A DNA stretch of 64,000 bases, taken from assembly GCA_005880985.1 (NCBI GenBank), contig VBIQ01000005.1, positions 186,001-250,000 on the forward strand, read 5' to 3'. Position 1 is the first letter of the stretch. Each line of letters opens with the position of its first letter. The notes beneath the pieces were generated by a model. That model saw only the letters and a list, made by a program, of their open reading frames with translations, did no database searches and had not been told where the DNA came from. This DNA comes from Chloroflexota bacterium. Its GTDB lineage: Bacteria; Chloroflexota; Dormibacteria; Aeolococcales; Aeolococcaceae. The translations under genes and the position numbers were made by a program. Shown in pieces: positions 33,903-41,760 of the stretch.

Positions 33903-35033
33903 ATGGCGACCGACTGGAGAGGGCTCCGCGACCGGCTGATCGAGGAGGCTCGCCGCCGCGGCTGGGCCGCCGCCGGGGTGGCCTCCGTCCGCCCCATGCG
34001 CCAGGCCCGCGAGCGGGGCCTGCGGGCGCTGGCCGAGGGGCGGATGGAGGGGATGCCCTGGTTCACCGCCGAGCGGGTCGAGGCCTCCACCGACCTCGGC
34101 GGCCGCTACCCCTGGGCGCGCTCCTCGCTGGCGCTGGCCTGGCCGTACGCCCCGGCGGCGGCACCGGGCGATCCCGTGGCCGCCCCCACCGCCGAGCCGG
34201 GTCGCCCCCGCGGCCGCATGTCGGCCTACGCCTGCCTTCCCTCCGGCGAGGGCAACGACCCCGCCGATTATCACGACGTCCTGGGCCGCCGCTGCGACGA
34301 GCTGGTCGCCTGGCTCCGTGAGCAGGTGCCGGAGGTGCGGGCCAAGCGCTTCATCGACCACGGCTGGGCGATGGACCGCGCCGTCGCCGAGCGCGCCGGC
34401 ATCGGATTCGCCGGCAAGAACGCCTGCCTGATCACCACCGAGGCCGGTTCCTACGTGCTGCTCGCCGAGGTGCTGCTGTCACTGCCCCTGCCGCCGACAC
34501 CGCGCTCGCACCGCGGCTGCGGCACCTGCTCCGCCTGCCTGCCGTCGTGCCCCACCGGCGCCATCCGCGAGCCGGGAGTGATCGACGCCACCCGCTGCAT
34601 CTCGTACCTGACCATCGAGCACCGCGGGCCCATCCCCGAGGAGCTGCGCCCGCTGATCGGCACCTGGGCCTTCGGTTGCGACCTCTGCCAGGAGGCCTGT
34701 CCCATCAATCAGCGTCTGGCGCCGATACCACTGCAGGGTGGCGTCGCCACGACGACGCAAGGGCCGGTCCCGTTCCCCGACCTGGTGGAGTGTCTCGAGC
34801 TGGACGAGGAGGCGTTCCGCGAACGCTTCCGTCGCACCGCGGTATGGCGCGCGGGACGCGCCGGGCTGGCGCGCAACGCCGCCATCGCGCTCGGGAACGC
34901 CGGCGACCGCAGTGCGCTTCCCGCGCTGCGTCGCGCCCGCGATGGTGATCCCGATGCGGTGGTGCGCGAGGCCGCCGACTGGGCGGTGCAACAGGTCGCT
35001 GGACGCCAACCCGTATTGGCCACTACAGACTGA
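33903..35033 (+). CDS. queG: Epoxyqueuosine reductase
   Basis: Cobalamin and two-[4Fe-4S] enzyme for the last step of queuosine in tRNA. The 376 residues hold FIDHGWAMDRAVAERAGIGF, GKNACLITTEAGSYVLLAEV, the cluster motifs CGTCSACLPSCPTGAI near residue 203 and CDLCQEACPINQR near residue 260, and a HEAT-like C-terminal tail (ALPALRRARDGDPDAVVREA). CACAAT lies eight bases before the ATG. No other queuosine gene is in the window, so the organism may salvage precursors or encode them elsewhere. Confidence 0.93.
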   Translation: MATDWRGLRDRLIEEARRRGWAAAGVASVRPMRQARERGLRALAEGRMEGMPWFTAERVEASTDLGGRYPWARSSLALAWPYAPAAAPGDPVAAPTAEPGRPRGRMSAYACLPSGEGNDPADYHDVLGRRCDELVAWLREQVPEVRAKRFIDHGWAMDRAVAERAGIGFAGKNACLITTEAGSYVLLAEVLLSLPLPPTPRSHRGCGTCSACLPSCPTGAIREPGVIDATRCISYLTIEHRGPIPEELRPLIGTWAFGCDLCQEACPINQRLAPIPLQGGVATTTQGPVPFPDLVECLELDEEAFRERFRRTAVWRAGRAGLARNAAIALGNAGDRSALPALRRARDGDPDAVVREAADWAVQQVAGRQPVLATTD

Positions 35034-35043
35034 AACCGCGCCG

Positions 35044-35071
35044 TCCGGCGGGCTCGAGCGGGTCCGCCGGA
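35044..35071 (+). terminator. Hairpin after queG
   Basis: Perfect 8-base arms TCCGGCGG (35044-35051) and CCGCCGGA (35064-35071) with a 12-base loop, 10 bases past the queG stop. There is no T-run. Confidence 0.4.
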
Positions 35072-35087
35072 TCACGCATTCCGGGTA

Positions 35088-35116
35088 TTGCGCGCCGTCC
35101 CCGGGTCTGCTACCTT
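35088..35116 (+). promoter_or_regulatory. Candidate promoter of the pilus operon
   Basis: TTGCGC at 35088-35093 and TACCTT at 35111-35116 are 17 bases apart. Transcription would start about 80 bases before the GTG at 35202 and cover all nine genes, none of which has a gap above 41 bases. Confidence 0.45.
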
Positions 35117-35201
35117 CGGCGACCGCAGAACCACAGGGAAGACAACAGACGTTCGTCGCCAGCGGCCGGCGACGCGCCACTCCAGGAAGGGGCTCAGCAG
35201 G

Positions 35202-36851
35202 GTGCGGGAGATCTCGTTCGCTGACGGCTTCGATCAGCCGGACGTGATCGCCCTCGGTCTCGGCGCGCCGCAGCTTGGCGTGGTCGCGGGGGGCGCCGTG
35301 CTCGCCTACCTCGCGCTGCACGCTCCGGTGGCGCCGGCGGTGCAGGTCGTCGGCGCGGTCGCCGTCGCGGCGACGGCGGCCACGCTGGGGTGGGGACGAC
35401 TGGCGGGACGCCCGCTCTTGACCTGGGCATGGCTTGGCCTGCGCCACTTGATCGGGCCACGCAGCGGGGGCGAGCCGACGACAGTTCCGTCCACGCCAGC
35501 CGATCCGTCGCGCGGGTCCATCCCCGTTCCCGGACCACCTCCCGAACCAGACGCTGCCTCGCTGAGGCGACCGGCCGCGCTCGAGGCCGTGTCGTCCGCA
35601 AGCACGGACGGCGATGCGTCAGGCACGGACGACGATCCGTCTCAGCCTGCATGGACCCGCTGGTTGCGCGTCGACCGACCGGCGCGGAACGCTGAGGCCC
35701 AACCCGTCCACTCAGAGAGCAGTGCTTCGACGGGAACACCGAATCCGGCAAGACGGCAGCGCCTCGCACACGAGCCCGAGGAGCGGTTCGGCGGATCCCA
35801 GATCGATCGGGCGTCACCGCCGAGCACCGATGTGGAGATCAGCCGGCGCACACCGTTGGTGCTGTTGCCAGCGCCTGTGGACCGCCAGGAGGATACAACC
35901 GCCGGCGATGTGCTGGAGGTGGACGATTCTCTCGACGAGCCCACTGTGGCGCCGCAGCAGTCAGAGGGCGTGACAGCCGTCGGAACTATGGGCGAGGACT
36001 TCGCCGAGACGCTGGGCGACGATCGCACAAGCGATGCCCCGATCTTCGTCGGCGCGACCCGCCGCGTGACCTTCTTCAGCCTGAACGGCGGTGCGGGGCG
36101 CAGCACGTTGGCCACCGAGGTGGCAGCGCTACTGGCCGCACGCGGCCGCTGCCGAGGTCACCCCGACGATACCTCGGCTCCGCTTCGCGTGGCGCTGCTC
36201 GATCTGGATCTGCGAAGTGCCAACGTTGCTGTGCGTCTTGGCATTCCCCAGCCCACCCTTTGGGACTACCTCAATGCGGGTGACCCGCGGAGGCTGGATG
36301 ACTTCCTGGTGACCCATCGGTCCGGTCTGCGTGTACTGCTCGGGCCACCGAAACCGCTGAGCACACACCCCGCCACCGCTGAACCCGCGAGAATCGCGGA
36401 GGTGGTGCATCAACTCGAACGCGAGGGGACCCACTTCATCGTCTTCGACCTCGGCGCCGATCTCGGGGCGGTGACCACGTGGGTGCTGAGCGCGGTGCAC
36501 GACATCTTCGTGGTCATCACGCCCAATGCTAGCGGCGTGCAGGACGCCTACCGGACCACGGAGGCGCTTCGCCGGCTCGGGCTGGGACACAAGCTTCGCT
36601 ACGTCGTCAACCGCTGTCGTGAACAAGTCGACCTCACCGACACCATGGCGGATCTGGGCGGACGAGTGGTGGCCACCATCCCCTACGACCCCCGGATCGA
36701 GGAGGCCGAAAACGCCCACCGATGCATCACCCTGGACGGTGGTGGACGTGCCGCCGAGGCGATCCGCGGACTCGCCGCGCAGCTGTATCCGGCGCTGTCA
36801 TCACCGCCTCGCACCGGTCGGCTCAACTTTTTCCGGCGCCATGCTGGGTGA
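35202..36851 (+). CDS. PrgI-like membrane domain fused to a TadZ/CpaE-type ATPase
   Basis: A 549-residue three-part protein. Residues 1-85 have two hydrophobic segments and end in GRPLLTWAWLGLRHL, the pattern of PrgI, a small inner-membrane subunit of Gram-positive type IV secretion. Residues 85-285 are a Pro/Ser/Asp-rich linker. Residues 285-549 are a MinD/TadZ ATPase: LNGGAGRST replaces the normal KGGxGKT P-loop at 294-302, LLDLDLRSANVAVRLG follows, then VFDLGADLG. Both P-loop lysines are changed (Asn, Arg), so it may bind but not hydrolyse ATP. TadZ proteins place the pilus machine at a cell site. Confidence 0.85.
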   Translation: MREISFADGFDQPDVIALGLGAPQLGVVAGGAVLAYLALHAPVAPAVQVVGAVAVAATAATLGWGRLAGRPLLTWAWLGLRHLIGPRSGGEPTTVPSTPADPSRGSIPVPGPPPEPDAASLRRPAALEAVSSASTDGDASGTDDDPSQPAWTRWLRVDRPARNAEAQPVHSESSASTGTPNPARRQRLAHEPEERFGGSQIDRASPPSTDVEISRRTPLVLLPAPVDRQEDTTAGDVLEVDDSLDEPTVAPQQSEGVTAVGTMGEDFAETLGDDRTSDAPIFVGATRRVTFFSLNGGAGRSTLATEVAALLAARGRCRGHPDDTSAPLRVALLDLDLRSANVAVRLGIPQPTLWDYLNAGDPRRLDDFLVTHRSGLRVLLGPPKPLSTHPATAEPARIAEVVHQLEREGTHFIVFDLGADLGAVTTWVLSAVHDIFVVITPNASGVQDAYRTTEALRRLGLGHKLRYVVNRCREQVDLTDTMADLGGRVVATIPYDPRIEEAENAHRCITLDGGGRAAEAIRGLAAQLYPALSSPPRTGRLNFFRRHAG

Positions 36852-38139
36852 GCTGACGCCGATCGACGCAGGGCTGTTGCGCGGCATCCGGGCCCGACTC
36901 TCGCTCGAGTTGGACCCCTCGCTCACAAACCCGTTCAGCACGGCTCCCGGCCGTGAACAGTTGATTCGGGATGCAGTGCGGTGCGCGCTGGACGACCTTG
37001 CCGATCCGGCGACGGCAATGTCGCAGCGAGTGGATGAGATCTACGACGAGCTCGTCGGGCTGGGGCCGCTGCAGCCACTGATGGCGGACCCACGCACCAC
37101 CGACATCCTCGTCAACCGATGGGACGAGATCTTCGTGGAACGCGAGGGCCGGCTGCATCCCACTGCGAGTCGCTTTCGAGATCAGGCGCATCTCGAACAG
37201 GTGATCGGCAAGATCGTCGCCCTTGTCGGACGCGAGATCTCAGTGGATCGCCCCCTGGTGGATGCCAGGATGGTCGATGGCAGCCGCGCCAACGCCGTGT
37301 TCGCCCCGGTCGGCGGCCCGACTCTGTGCATCCGTAAATTCAATCACCTGCGTCTCTCGTTGCTGCCTCGCACTGGTGACACCAGCGGTCATGACTGGGT
37401 GTCCCTCGACGGAATGAGCGAACCGATGGCCCACTTCCTTGCCGTCATGACGCTGGCTCGAGCCACAGTTCTCATCGCCGGAGCCACGGGTTCCGGCAAG
37501 AGCACCCTGCTCCGCTCTCTGGTCGACAGCTTTCCTGCGGAGGAGCGGGTGATCACCATCGAGGACACCGCGGAGCTCGAGCTCGACAATCCTCACTGGG
37601 TGCGTCTTGAGTGCGTGCACCATCATGAGCTTGGTGGTCAAGATACGACAGCACGGCGACTCGACGTCGCCGACCTCGTGCAGAACGCCTTGCGTATGCG
37701 CCCCGACCGTCTCATCGTCGGCGAGATCCGTAACAGCCGAGAGGCCTATCACGCTCTCGAAGCACTCAGCACCGGCCACGACGGCAGCGCCACCACCATA
37801 CACGCTGGCAGCGCCGAGGACGCGCTGGCGCGACTGGAGCTGCTCGTCGGTCGCAGCTTTGGCCAGCTATCGCCGACCGAGATCCGTGGCTACGTGGCAC
37901 GAGTCTTCGACGTCGTGGTGTTCCTCTCCCGGCTGCGTAGCGGACGTCGCTGCGTTGTCGAGATCTGTGAGCTGGCGGGCCAGCGCAATGGTCAGTACGA
38001 CCTGCGACCCGTCTTTCTCACTGACGTCGACCATGACCTCGGCGAAGCCACACCGGCTTTTCATCCTGTCCCCGGGTATCGCCCCGGCCGCCGGCTCGCC
38101 CGCAAACTTGAGCTCGAAGGACTCCGATGGATCTGCTGA
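36841..38139 (+). CDS. Tad pilus assembly ATPase TadA/CpaF
   Basis: Secretion ATPase of the type II/IV superfamily that powers Flp pilus extension. The 432 residues show an N-terminal domain with DEIYDELVGLGPLQPLMADP, TTDILVNRWDEIFVEREG, RPLVDARMVDGSRANAVFAP, Walker A GATGSGKST (about 214-222), ITIEDTAELEL, and the Walker B/His region MRPDRLIVGEIRNSREAYHA with HDGSATTIHA. All catalytic features are intact. The start overlaps the previous gene by 11 bases. It is the only clearly competent extension ATPase in the locus. Confidence 0.94.
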   Translation: MLGELTPIDAGLLRGIRARLSLELDPSLTNPFSTAPGREQLIRDAVRCALDDLADPATAMSQRVDEIYDELVGLGPLQPLMADPRTTDILVNRWDEIFVEREGRLHPTASRFRDQAHLEQVIGKIVALVGREISVDRPLVDARMVDGSRANAVFAPVGGPTLCIRKFNHLRLSLLPRTGDTSGHDWVSLDGMSEPMAHFLAVMTLARATVLIAGATGSGKSTLLRSLVDSFPAEERVITIEDTAELELDNPHWVRLECVHHHELGGQDTTARRLDVADLVQNALRMRPDRLIVGEIRNSREAYHALEALSTGHDGSATTIHAGSAEDALARLELLVGRSFGQLSPTEIRGYVARVFDVVVFLSRLRSGRRCVVEICELAGQRNGQYDLRPVFLTDVDHDLGEATPAFHPVPGYRPGRRLARKLELEGLRWIC

Positions 38140-39002
38140 TCGGGGCCTGCGTGGCCGCCGCAGTCCTGCTCCTCGGAATGGCCACGGCCCCGCGTCCGGC
38201 ACGGGTGGCTGAGGCGACCACCCCAGCCGGTTCTCTGGTCGACCGGCTGGTCGAGCGCCATCGCAGGCAGCTGCGGGCCGCCCGTCTCACCATGGACGCA
38301 CGGCGTTTCACGCTCGTCTGTGCCGCCGCGCCACCTGCGCTGTTTCTCGGCGGCATGGCCTTGGGGTCGCTGGTCGTGGCGGCCGGAGCCTTCGGTGCCG
38401 GGCTTGCCGTGCCGCGCCTGTATCTGGACTGGCTGGTCCGAGTACAGCGCCGACGGACCGAGGCGGAAGCGCCGCGCGTGCTGCAGATCATCGTGTCCAG
38501 CCTGGCTGCCGGTCGCACATACCTCGAAGCGTTGCAGGAGGCGCGGGCACGGGTCGGCGATCGCTGGCTGCGCGACGACCTCGACCATGTGATCGGACAG
38601 TTCCACCTTGACGTTCCACTCGAGCAGTCGATCGCTGAGGTACGGACGGCCGCGGCAGGCCGCAACCTGGGATTGATCTGGGACAACCTGGCCATCTGCA
38701 TTGCAAATCGCATCCCCGCTTCACGAGCCAAAGGCTTACTGGCCGAACTGTCGTCGACGGTGCAGTTCAATACCCAGCTGGCACAAGAGGTTCATGCCCG
38801 TACGACCGGGCAGCGCGCTCAGATCTGGCTGTTGGCGGCGATCGTACCGGCACTCTTCCTCTACCTTCGCCTCATCAACCCGGAGTTCTTCACCGTACTC
38901 GACGCCACCGGCCTGGGTCGCTTTGTGCTGCTGCCGGCTGCGGTGTGCCTCGAAGTCCTCGGTATCGTTCTGAGCTTTCGTCTGGCCAGAGTCGAGGTGT
39001 GA
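38127..39002 (+). CDS. Tad pilus inner-membrane platform protein TadB
   Basis: A 291-residue GspF-type membrane protein: N-terminal hydrophobic helix, two segments around residues 60-95, a central helical domain (PRVLQIIVSSLAAGRTYLEA, LDHVIGQFHLDVPLEQSIAE) and two C-terminal helices. It forms the platform above the ATPase with TadC. It overlaps tadA by 13 bases and touches tadC by a shared A (TGATG). The central domain keeps the AGRTYLEAL pattern of TadB, which argues for TadB rather than TadC. Confidence 0.87.
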   Translation: MDLLIGACVAAAVLLLGMATAPRPARVAEATTPAGSLVDRLVERHRRQLRAARLTMDARRFTLVCAAAPPALFLGGMALGSLVVAAGAFGAGLAVPRLYLDWLVRVQRRRTEAEAPRVLQIIVSSLAAGRTYLEALQEARARVGDRWLRDDLDHVIGQFHLDVPLEQSIAEVRTAAAGRNLGLIWDNLAICIANRIPASRAKGLLAELSSTVQFNTQLAQEVHARTTGQRAQIWLLAAIVPALFLYLRLINPEFFTVLDATGLGRFVLLPAAVCLEVLGIVLSFRLARVEV

Positions 39003-39898
39003 TGGCCGCCGCGAGCTGCGCTGTCGCTGCCGTCCTCGTTCTCGGTCTGGCCCTGCGACCACGACGGCTTCGCGCAGTGCCGACGGCGGTGGCACGGCTC
39101 TCCACCATGACCTCGCACGAGGTGGCCGCGGCACAGCAGGCCGAGCGTCCGGCCTGGGAGCGCCTGCTGCAGCCGGTGATCAGTCAGCTCGCGCAGCGCC
39201 TGCGCGGTCGTTATCGCAGCATCAGTGCCGAGGACATACGCCGGGCCGGATTCGATCCGGCACGCCTCACCGTCGAGGATGTGCTGGCCATCAAGGTGCT
39301 CTCTGCTCTGGTGGCGGCGGCAGCGATGCTTGCGTTCGCTGTCGCCATTCCCGCAGCCCTGATGCTCGTGCCGGCGGGGTGCTTCGCCGCATTCCTGGCT
39401 CCGAGCGTCGTGATCTCCAGGCGAAGCCGTGCCCGGAAGCGGCGGATCCTCAATGAGCTTCCCGACGTCGTCGGGCTGCTCAAAGCGTTCGTGAGCACCG
39501 GCATCCCCTTGGAGCAGGCGCTCCATCTCATCAGCAGCCAGTTGGCGGCTGGAGGCAGCCTGCTGGGCGCTGAGATCCGCCAGGCTCTGAGCGACTACGG
39601 CCTGGGCCTGTCGATCGACACGGCTCTCGAGACGATGGCGCGCCGGACCGGGCTGGAGGAGCTGGAGCTGCTGGCTGGCGCGCTGGCCCAAGGCAAACGG
39701 CAAGGGACGGGGATGGAGCGAATTCTCCGCGATCAGGAGCAGATCGTCCGCGTGCAGCAGCGCAACCGCGCCACTGTCGAGGCCTCCAGGGTGAGTACCC
39801 GCCTGGTGGGCGTGTTGGTGCTCGTCTATCTGCCGGAGTTCATGGTGCTGATCATGGTCCCGCTCTTCTACGGCATCTTCCTGCGGGCTTTTGGTTAG
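39002..39898 (+). CDS. Tad pilus inner-membrane platform protein TadC
   Basis: A 298-residue GspF-type protein with an N-terminal helix, two central helices (residues 100-140), the domain RILNELPDVVGLLKAFVSTG followed by IPLEQALHLISSQLA, and C-terminal helices ending in FYGIFLRAFG. The ELPDVVxLL...AG/TGxxLxxAL motif is diagnostic of the family. ATG at 39002 overlaps the tadB stop by one base. It would pair with TadB. Confidence 0.88.
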   Translation: MAAASCAVAAVLVLGLALRPRRLRAVPTAVARLSTMTSHEVAAAQQAERPAWERLLQPVISQLAQRLRGRYRSISAEDIRRAGFDPARLTVEDVLAIKVLSALVAAAAMLAFAVAIPAALMLVPAGCFAAFLAPSVVISRRSRARKRRILNELPDVVGLLKAFVSTGIPLEQALHLISSQLAAGGSLLGAEIRQALSDYGLGLSIDTALETMARRTGLEELELLAGALAQGKRQGTGMERILRDQEQIVRVQQRNRATVEASRVSTRLVGVLVLVYLPEFMVLIMVPLFYGIFLRAFG

Positions 39899-39938
39899 AC
39901 ACGGAACTGACGGATCGGGATCGGGAAGGGAGCACGCC

Positions 39939-40097
39939 ATGAGTCGTAGCGAGCGGCCACCGGACTTTGGTCAGTCGACGCTGGAATGGGTCATTGGCGC
40001 CGCCATCATCCTGGGCACGCTGGCCACAGCGGTGATGGCGTGGAATCAAGGGTTGGCACACAAGATCGGTGACCTCGTCCAACAGGTCACCAAGTGA
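39939..40097 (+). CDS. Flp-type prepilin
   Basis: A 52-residue predicted major pilin. A short charged leader (MSRSERPPDFG) is followed by QSTLEWVIGAAIILGTLATA, giving the prepilin cleavage site after Gly with Glu at +5, as in Flp/type IV pilins, and one hydrophobic helix. The mature pilin would be only about 41 residues. GGGAAGGGAG precedes the ATG by a few bases and is the strongest ribosome site of the operon, as expected for the most abundant subunit. No prepilin peptidase is encoded in the locus. Confidence 0.82.
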   Translation: MSRSERPPDFGQSTLEWVIGAAIILGTLATAVMAWNQGLAHKIGDLVQQVTK

Positions 40098-40122
40098 CGG
40101 GCGGCTGCTGAGCCCTTCCTGA

Positions 40123-40521
40123 ATGCCGCGACTCCGACGCGACGTCAGAGGGCAGGAGACGCTGCAGGCGATTCTGGTAGTCGCCTTCGTGCTCCTCCCT
40201 CTGCTGGTTTCGGTTGTCACCTTCGGCTCGCTGATCCATGAGTACATCGGCACCCAGGCGGCAGCCGCGGCCGGGGCTCGCGCAGCGGGCTCGGTAGGCG
40301 GCTTCGGTCCCGATCAGCTCAGCCGCGTCCTCGAGGCCTTGCGAAGCAACGGCATCGATGCGGAGCGGTGTGCCATTGAGGCTCGACCGACAACCGTGGC
40401 CCTCGACCAACCCATCACCATCACCGTCAGCTGCCCGCGGCACGTCGGCATTCCCTTTCTGCTCGAGCGCGATGTCAACCTCTCGTCCACCTACGTCGCT
40501 CGCGGTGAGGTGAACCGGTGA
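40123..40521 (+). CDS. TadE-like minor pseudopilin
   Basis: A 132-residue protein with MPRLRRDVRGQETLQAILVV, so a Gly-Gln prepilin-type junction followed by a single hydrophobic helix, and a small beta-rich outer domain with two cysteines (ERCAIEA, VSCPRH). The +5 position after Gly is Gln rather than Glu (GQETLQ), so its processing is uncertain. It is 25 bases after the Flp gene and overlaps the next pseudopilin by four bases. Confidence 0.75.
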   Translation: MPRLRRDVRGQETLQAILVVAFVLLPLLVSVVTFGSLIHEYIGTQAAAAAGARAAGSVGGFGPDQLSRVLEALRSNGIDAERCAIEARPTTVALDQPITITVSCPRHVGIPFLLERDVNLSSTYVARGEVNR

Positions 40522-41039
40522 GATCCCTCCGCCGCGACCTGGTTCACCACCGATTCTCGCGCGGTTCGGCGGTGCTCTACGTCGTGCTGCTGTCCCCTGT
40601 GCTTCTGTTGATGCTGGCATTGGTGGTCGAGGGTGGAGCGCTCCAACTTGAGCGCGAGCGACTTCGCAGCGCTGTCGATGAGGCGGTCGTTGATGCCGGA
40701 GCGGTCGCCGCCAGCGGTGGCACGGAGGCGCGCCTCGACCAATCGCGCGCCGCCGAGATGGTGCGGGCGTCGTTGCTTGACAACCTGCGCCCGCTGCAGG
40801 GTGAGCTGGCAGGCGCTGACGCTGCCGAAGTCGCCGCTAGAGCCGAGGTCGCAGTGGTGCAGTCGGTGCCGTCGCCAGACCCCTTCCATCCCGATGTGAT
40901 CCTTCATCGGCCGACGATTGAGGTGCGCGTCCGTGCTCCTGTTCGCAGCGACCTGTTGCATGTCCTCGCCGGCCTGGCGCCCTCACTGACCATGACCGTG
41001 GTCGCCGGCGCCGATCTGCGTCTTGCCGGATCCGCTTGA
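40518..41039 (+). CDS. TadE/TadG-like minor pseudopilin
   Basis: A 173-residue protein: basic N-terminus, RGSAVLYVVLLSPVLLLMLA hydrophobic helix, then LQLERERLRSAVDEAVVDAG, the QxxNAADAAALAAA-like helix that typifies TadG/putative Flp-assembly proteins, and a beta-rich tail. GTG at 40518 overlaps the previous stop (GTGA). It is shorter than full TadG and lacks a von Willebrand domain. Confidence 0.7.
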   Translation: MRSLRRDLVHHRFSRGSAVLYVVLLSPVLLLMLALVVEGGALQLERERLRSAVDEAVVDAGAVAASGGTEARLDQSRAAEMVRASLLDNLRPLQGELAGADAAEVAARAEVAVVQSVPSPDPFHPDVILHRPTIEVRVRAPVRSDLLHVLAGLAPSLTMTVVAGADLRLAGSA

Positions 41040-41075
41040 TGCATCCGTTTCTCGACCACCCGTAGGAGACCCTCG

Positions 41076-41759
41076 ATGAGACGCTCGTTGTACCTCGCCC
41101 TCTTTGTACTGCTGGCGCTCGCTGCCGGCGGTCTCGTGGTACACGATCAGCGTACCGTCGACGTGGTTGTCGCGGCCCACGATCTGCGTGCTGGCAGTCA
41201 GGTGCAGGGATCGGACGTTGAGATCCACCGCATGCACGCCGATGGATTGCCTGCGGGAACACTGACCCGGATCGACGATGCGGTCGGTCACTACGTCGCC
41301 TGGCCGCTCGCCGGCGGAGAAGCAGTACTGGCTCGAGCGCTGCGCGACCAGCGCTCCGGTGGGGCGGTGAGCGGCGGGCTCGCCGTGCCCTCGGGCTTTC
41401 GCGCGGTTGCCGTACAGGTCCAGCCGGCGTCCGCCGTGGGAGGCCTGCTGAGTGCCGGCGATCGGGTCGATGTCTACGCGACTCCATTGCCGGGCCACCA
41501 GACCGCGTCTTCTGTGACGGCTACCACTCCGGCGATCGGGGCAGGGGCCGAGCTCATCGGTCGCGATGTGCTGGTGCTACAACTGCGCTCCGACCAGGGA
41601 CAGGCACTCAACGGCGACGGCGGTGAGGCTGTCCACGGCCTCAACTTTGGCTCGGGCAAGCTCGGTTCGGTCGTGCTGGCTGTACCGGACAACGACGTCG
41701 TCCGATTCGCATCCGCCACCGCAGGCGAGACTATCTATCTGGCGTTGAGCCTTTCCTGA
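41076..41759 (+). CDS. Flp pilus assembly protein CpaB (SAF domain)
   Basis: The 227-residue protein has an N-terminal hydrophobic anchor (YLALFVLLALAAGGLVVHDQ), a SAF domain (VVVAAHDLRAGSQVQGSDVE to PLAGGEAVLARALR) and an RcpC/CpaB beta domain (AVAVQVQPASAVGGLLSAGD, RVDVYA). In diderms CpaB works with the secretin; here no secretin is present, so it probably guides the pilus through the wall. TAGGAG precedes the ATG. The next gene begins one base after its stop. Confidence 0.85.
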   Translation: MRRSLYLALFVLLALAAGGLVVHDQRTVDVVVAAHDLRAGSQVQGSDVEIHRMHADGLPAGTLTRIDDAVGHYVAWPLAGGEAVLARALRDQRSGGAVSGGLAVPSGFRAVAVQVQPASAVGGLLSAGDRVDVYATPLPGHQTASSVTATTPAIGAGAELIGRDVLVLQLRSDQGQALNGDGGEAVHGLNFGSGKLGSVVLAVPDNDVVRFASATAGETIYLALSLS

Positions 41760-41760
41760 C

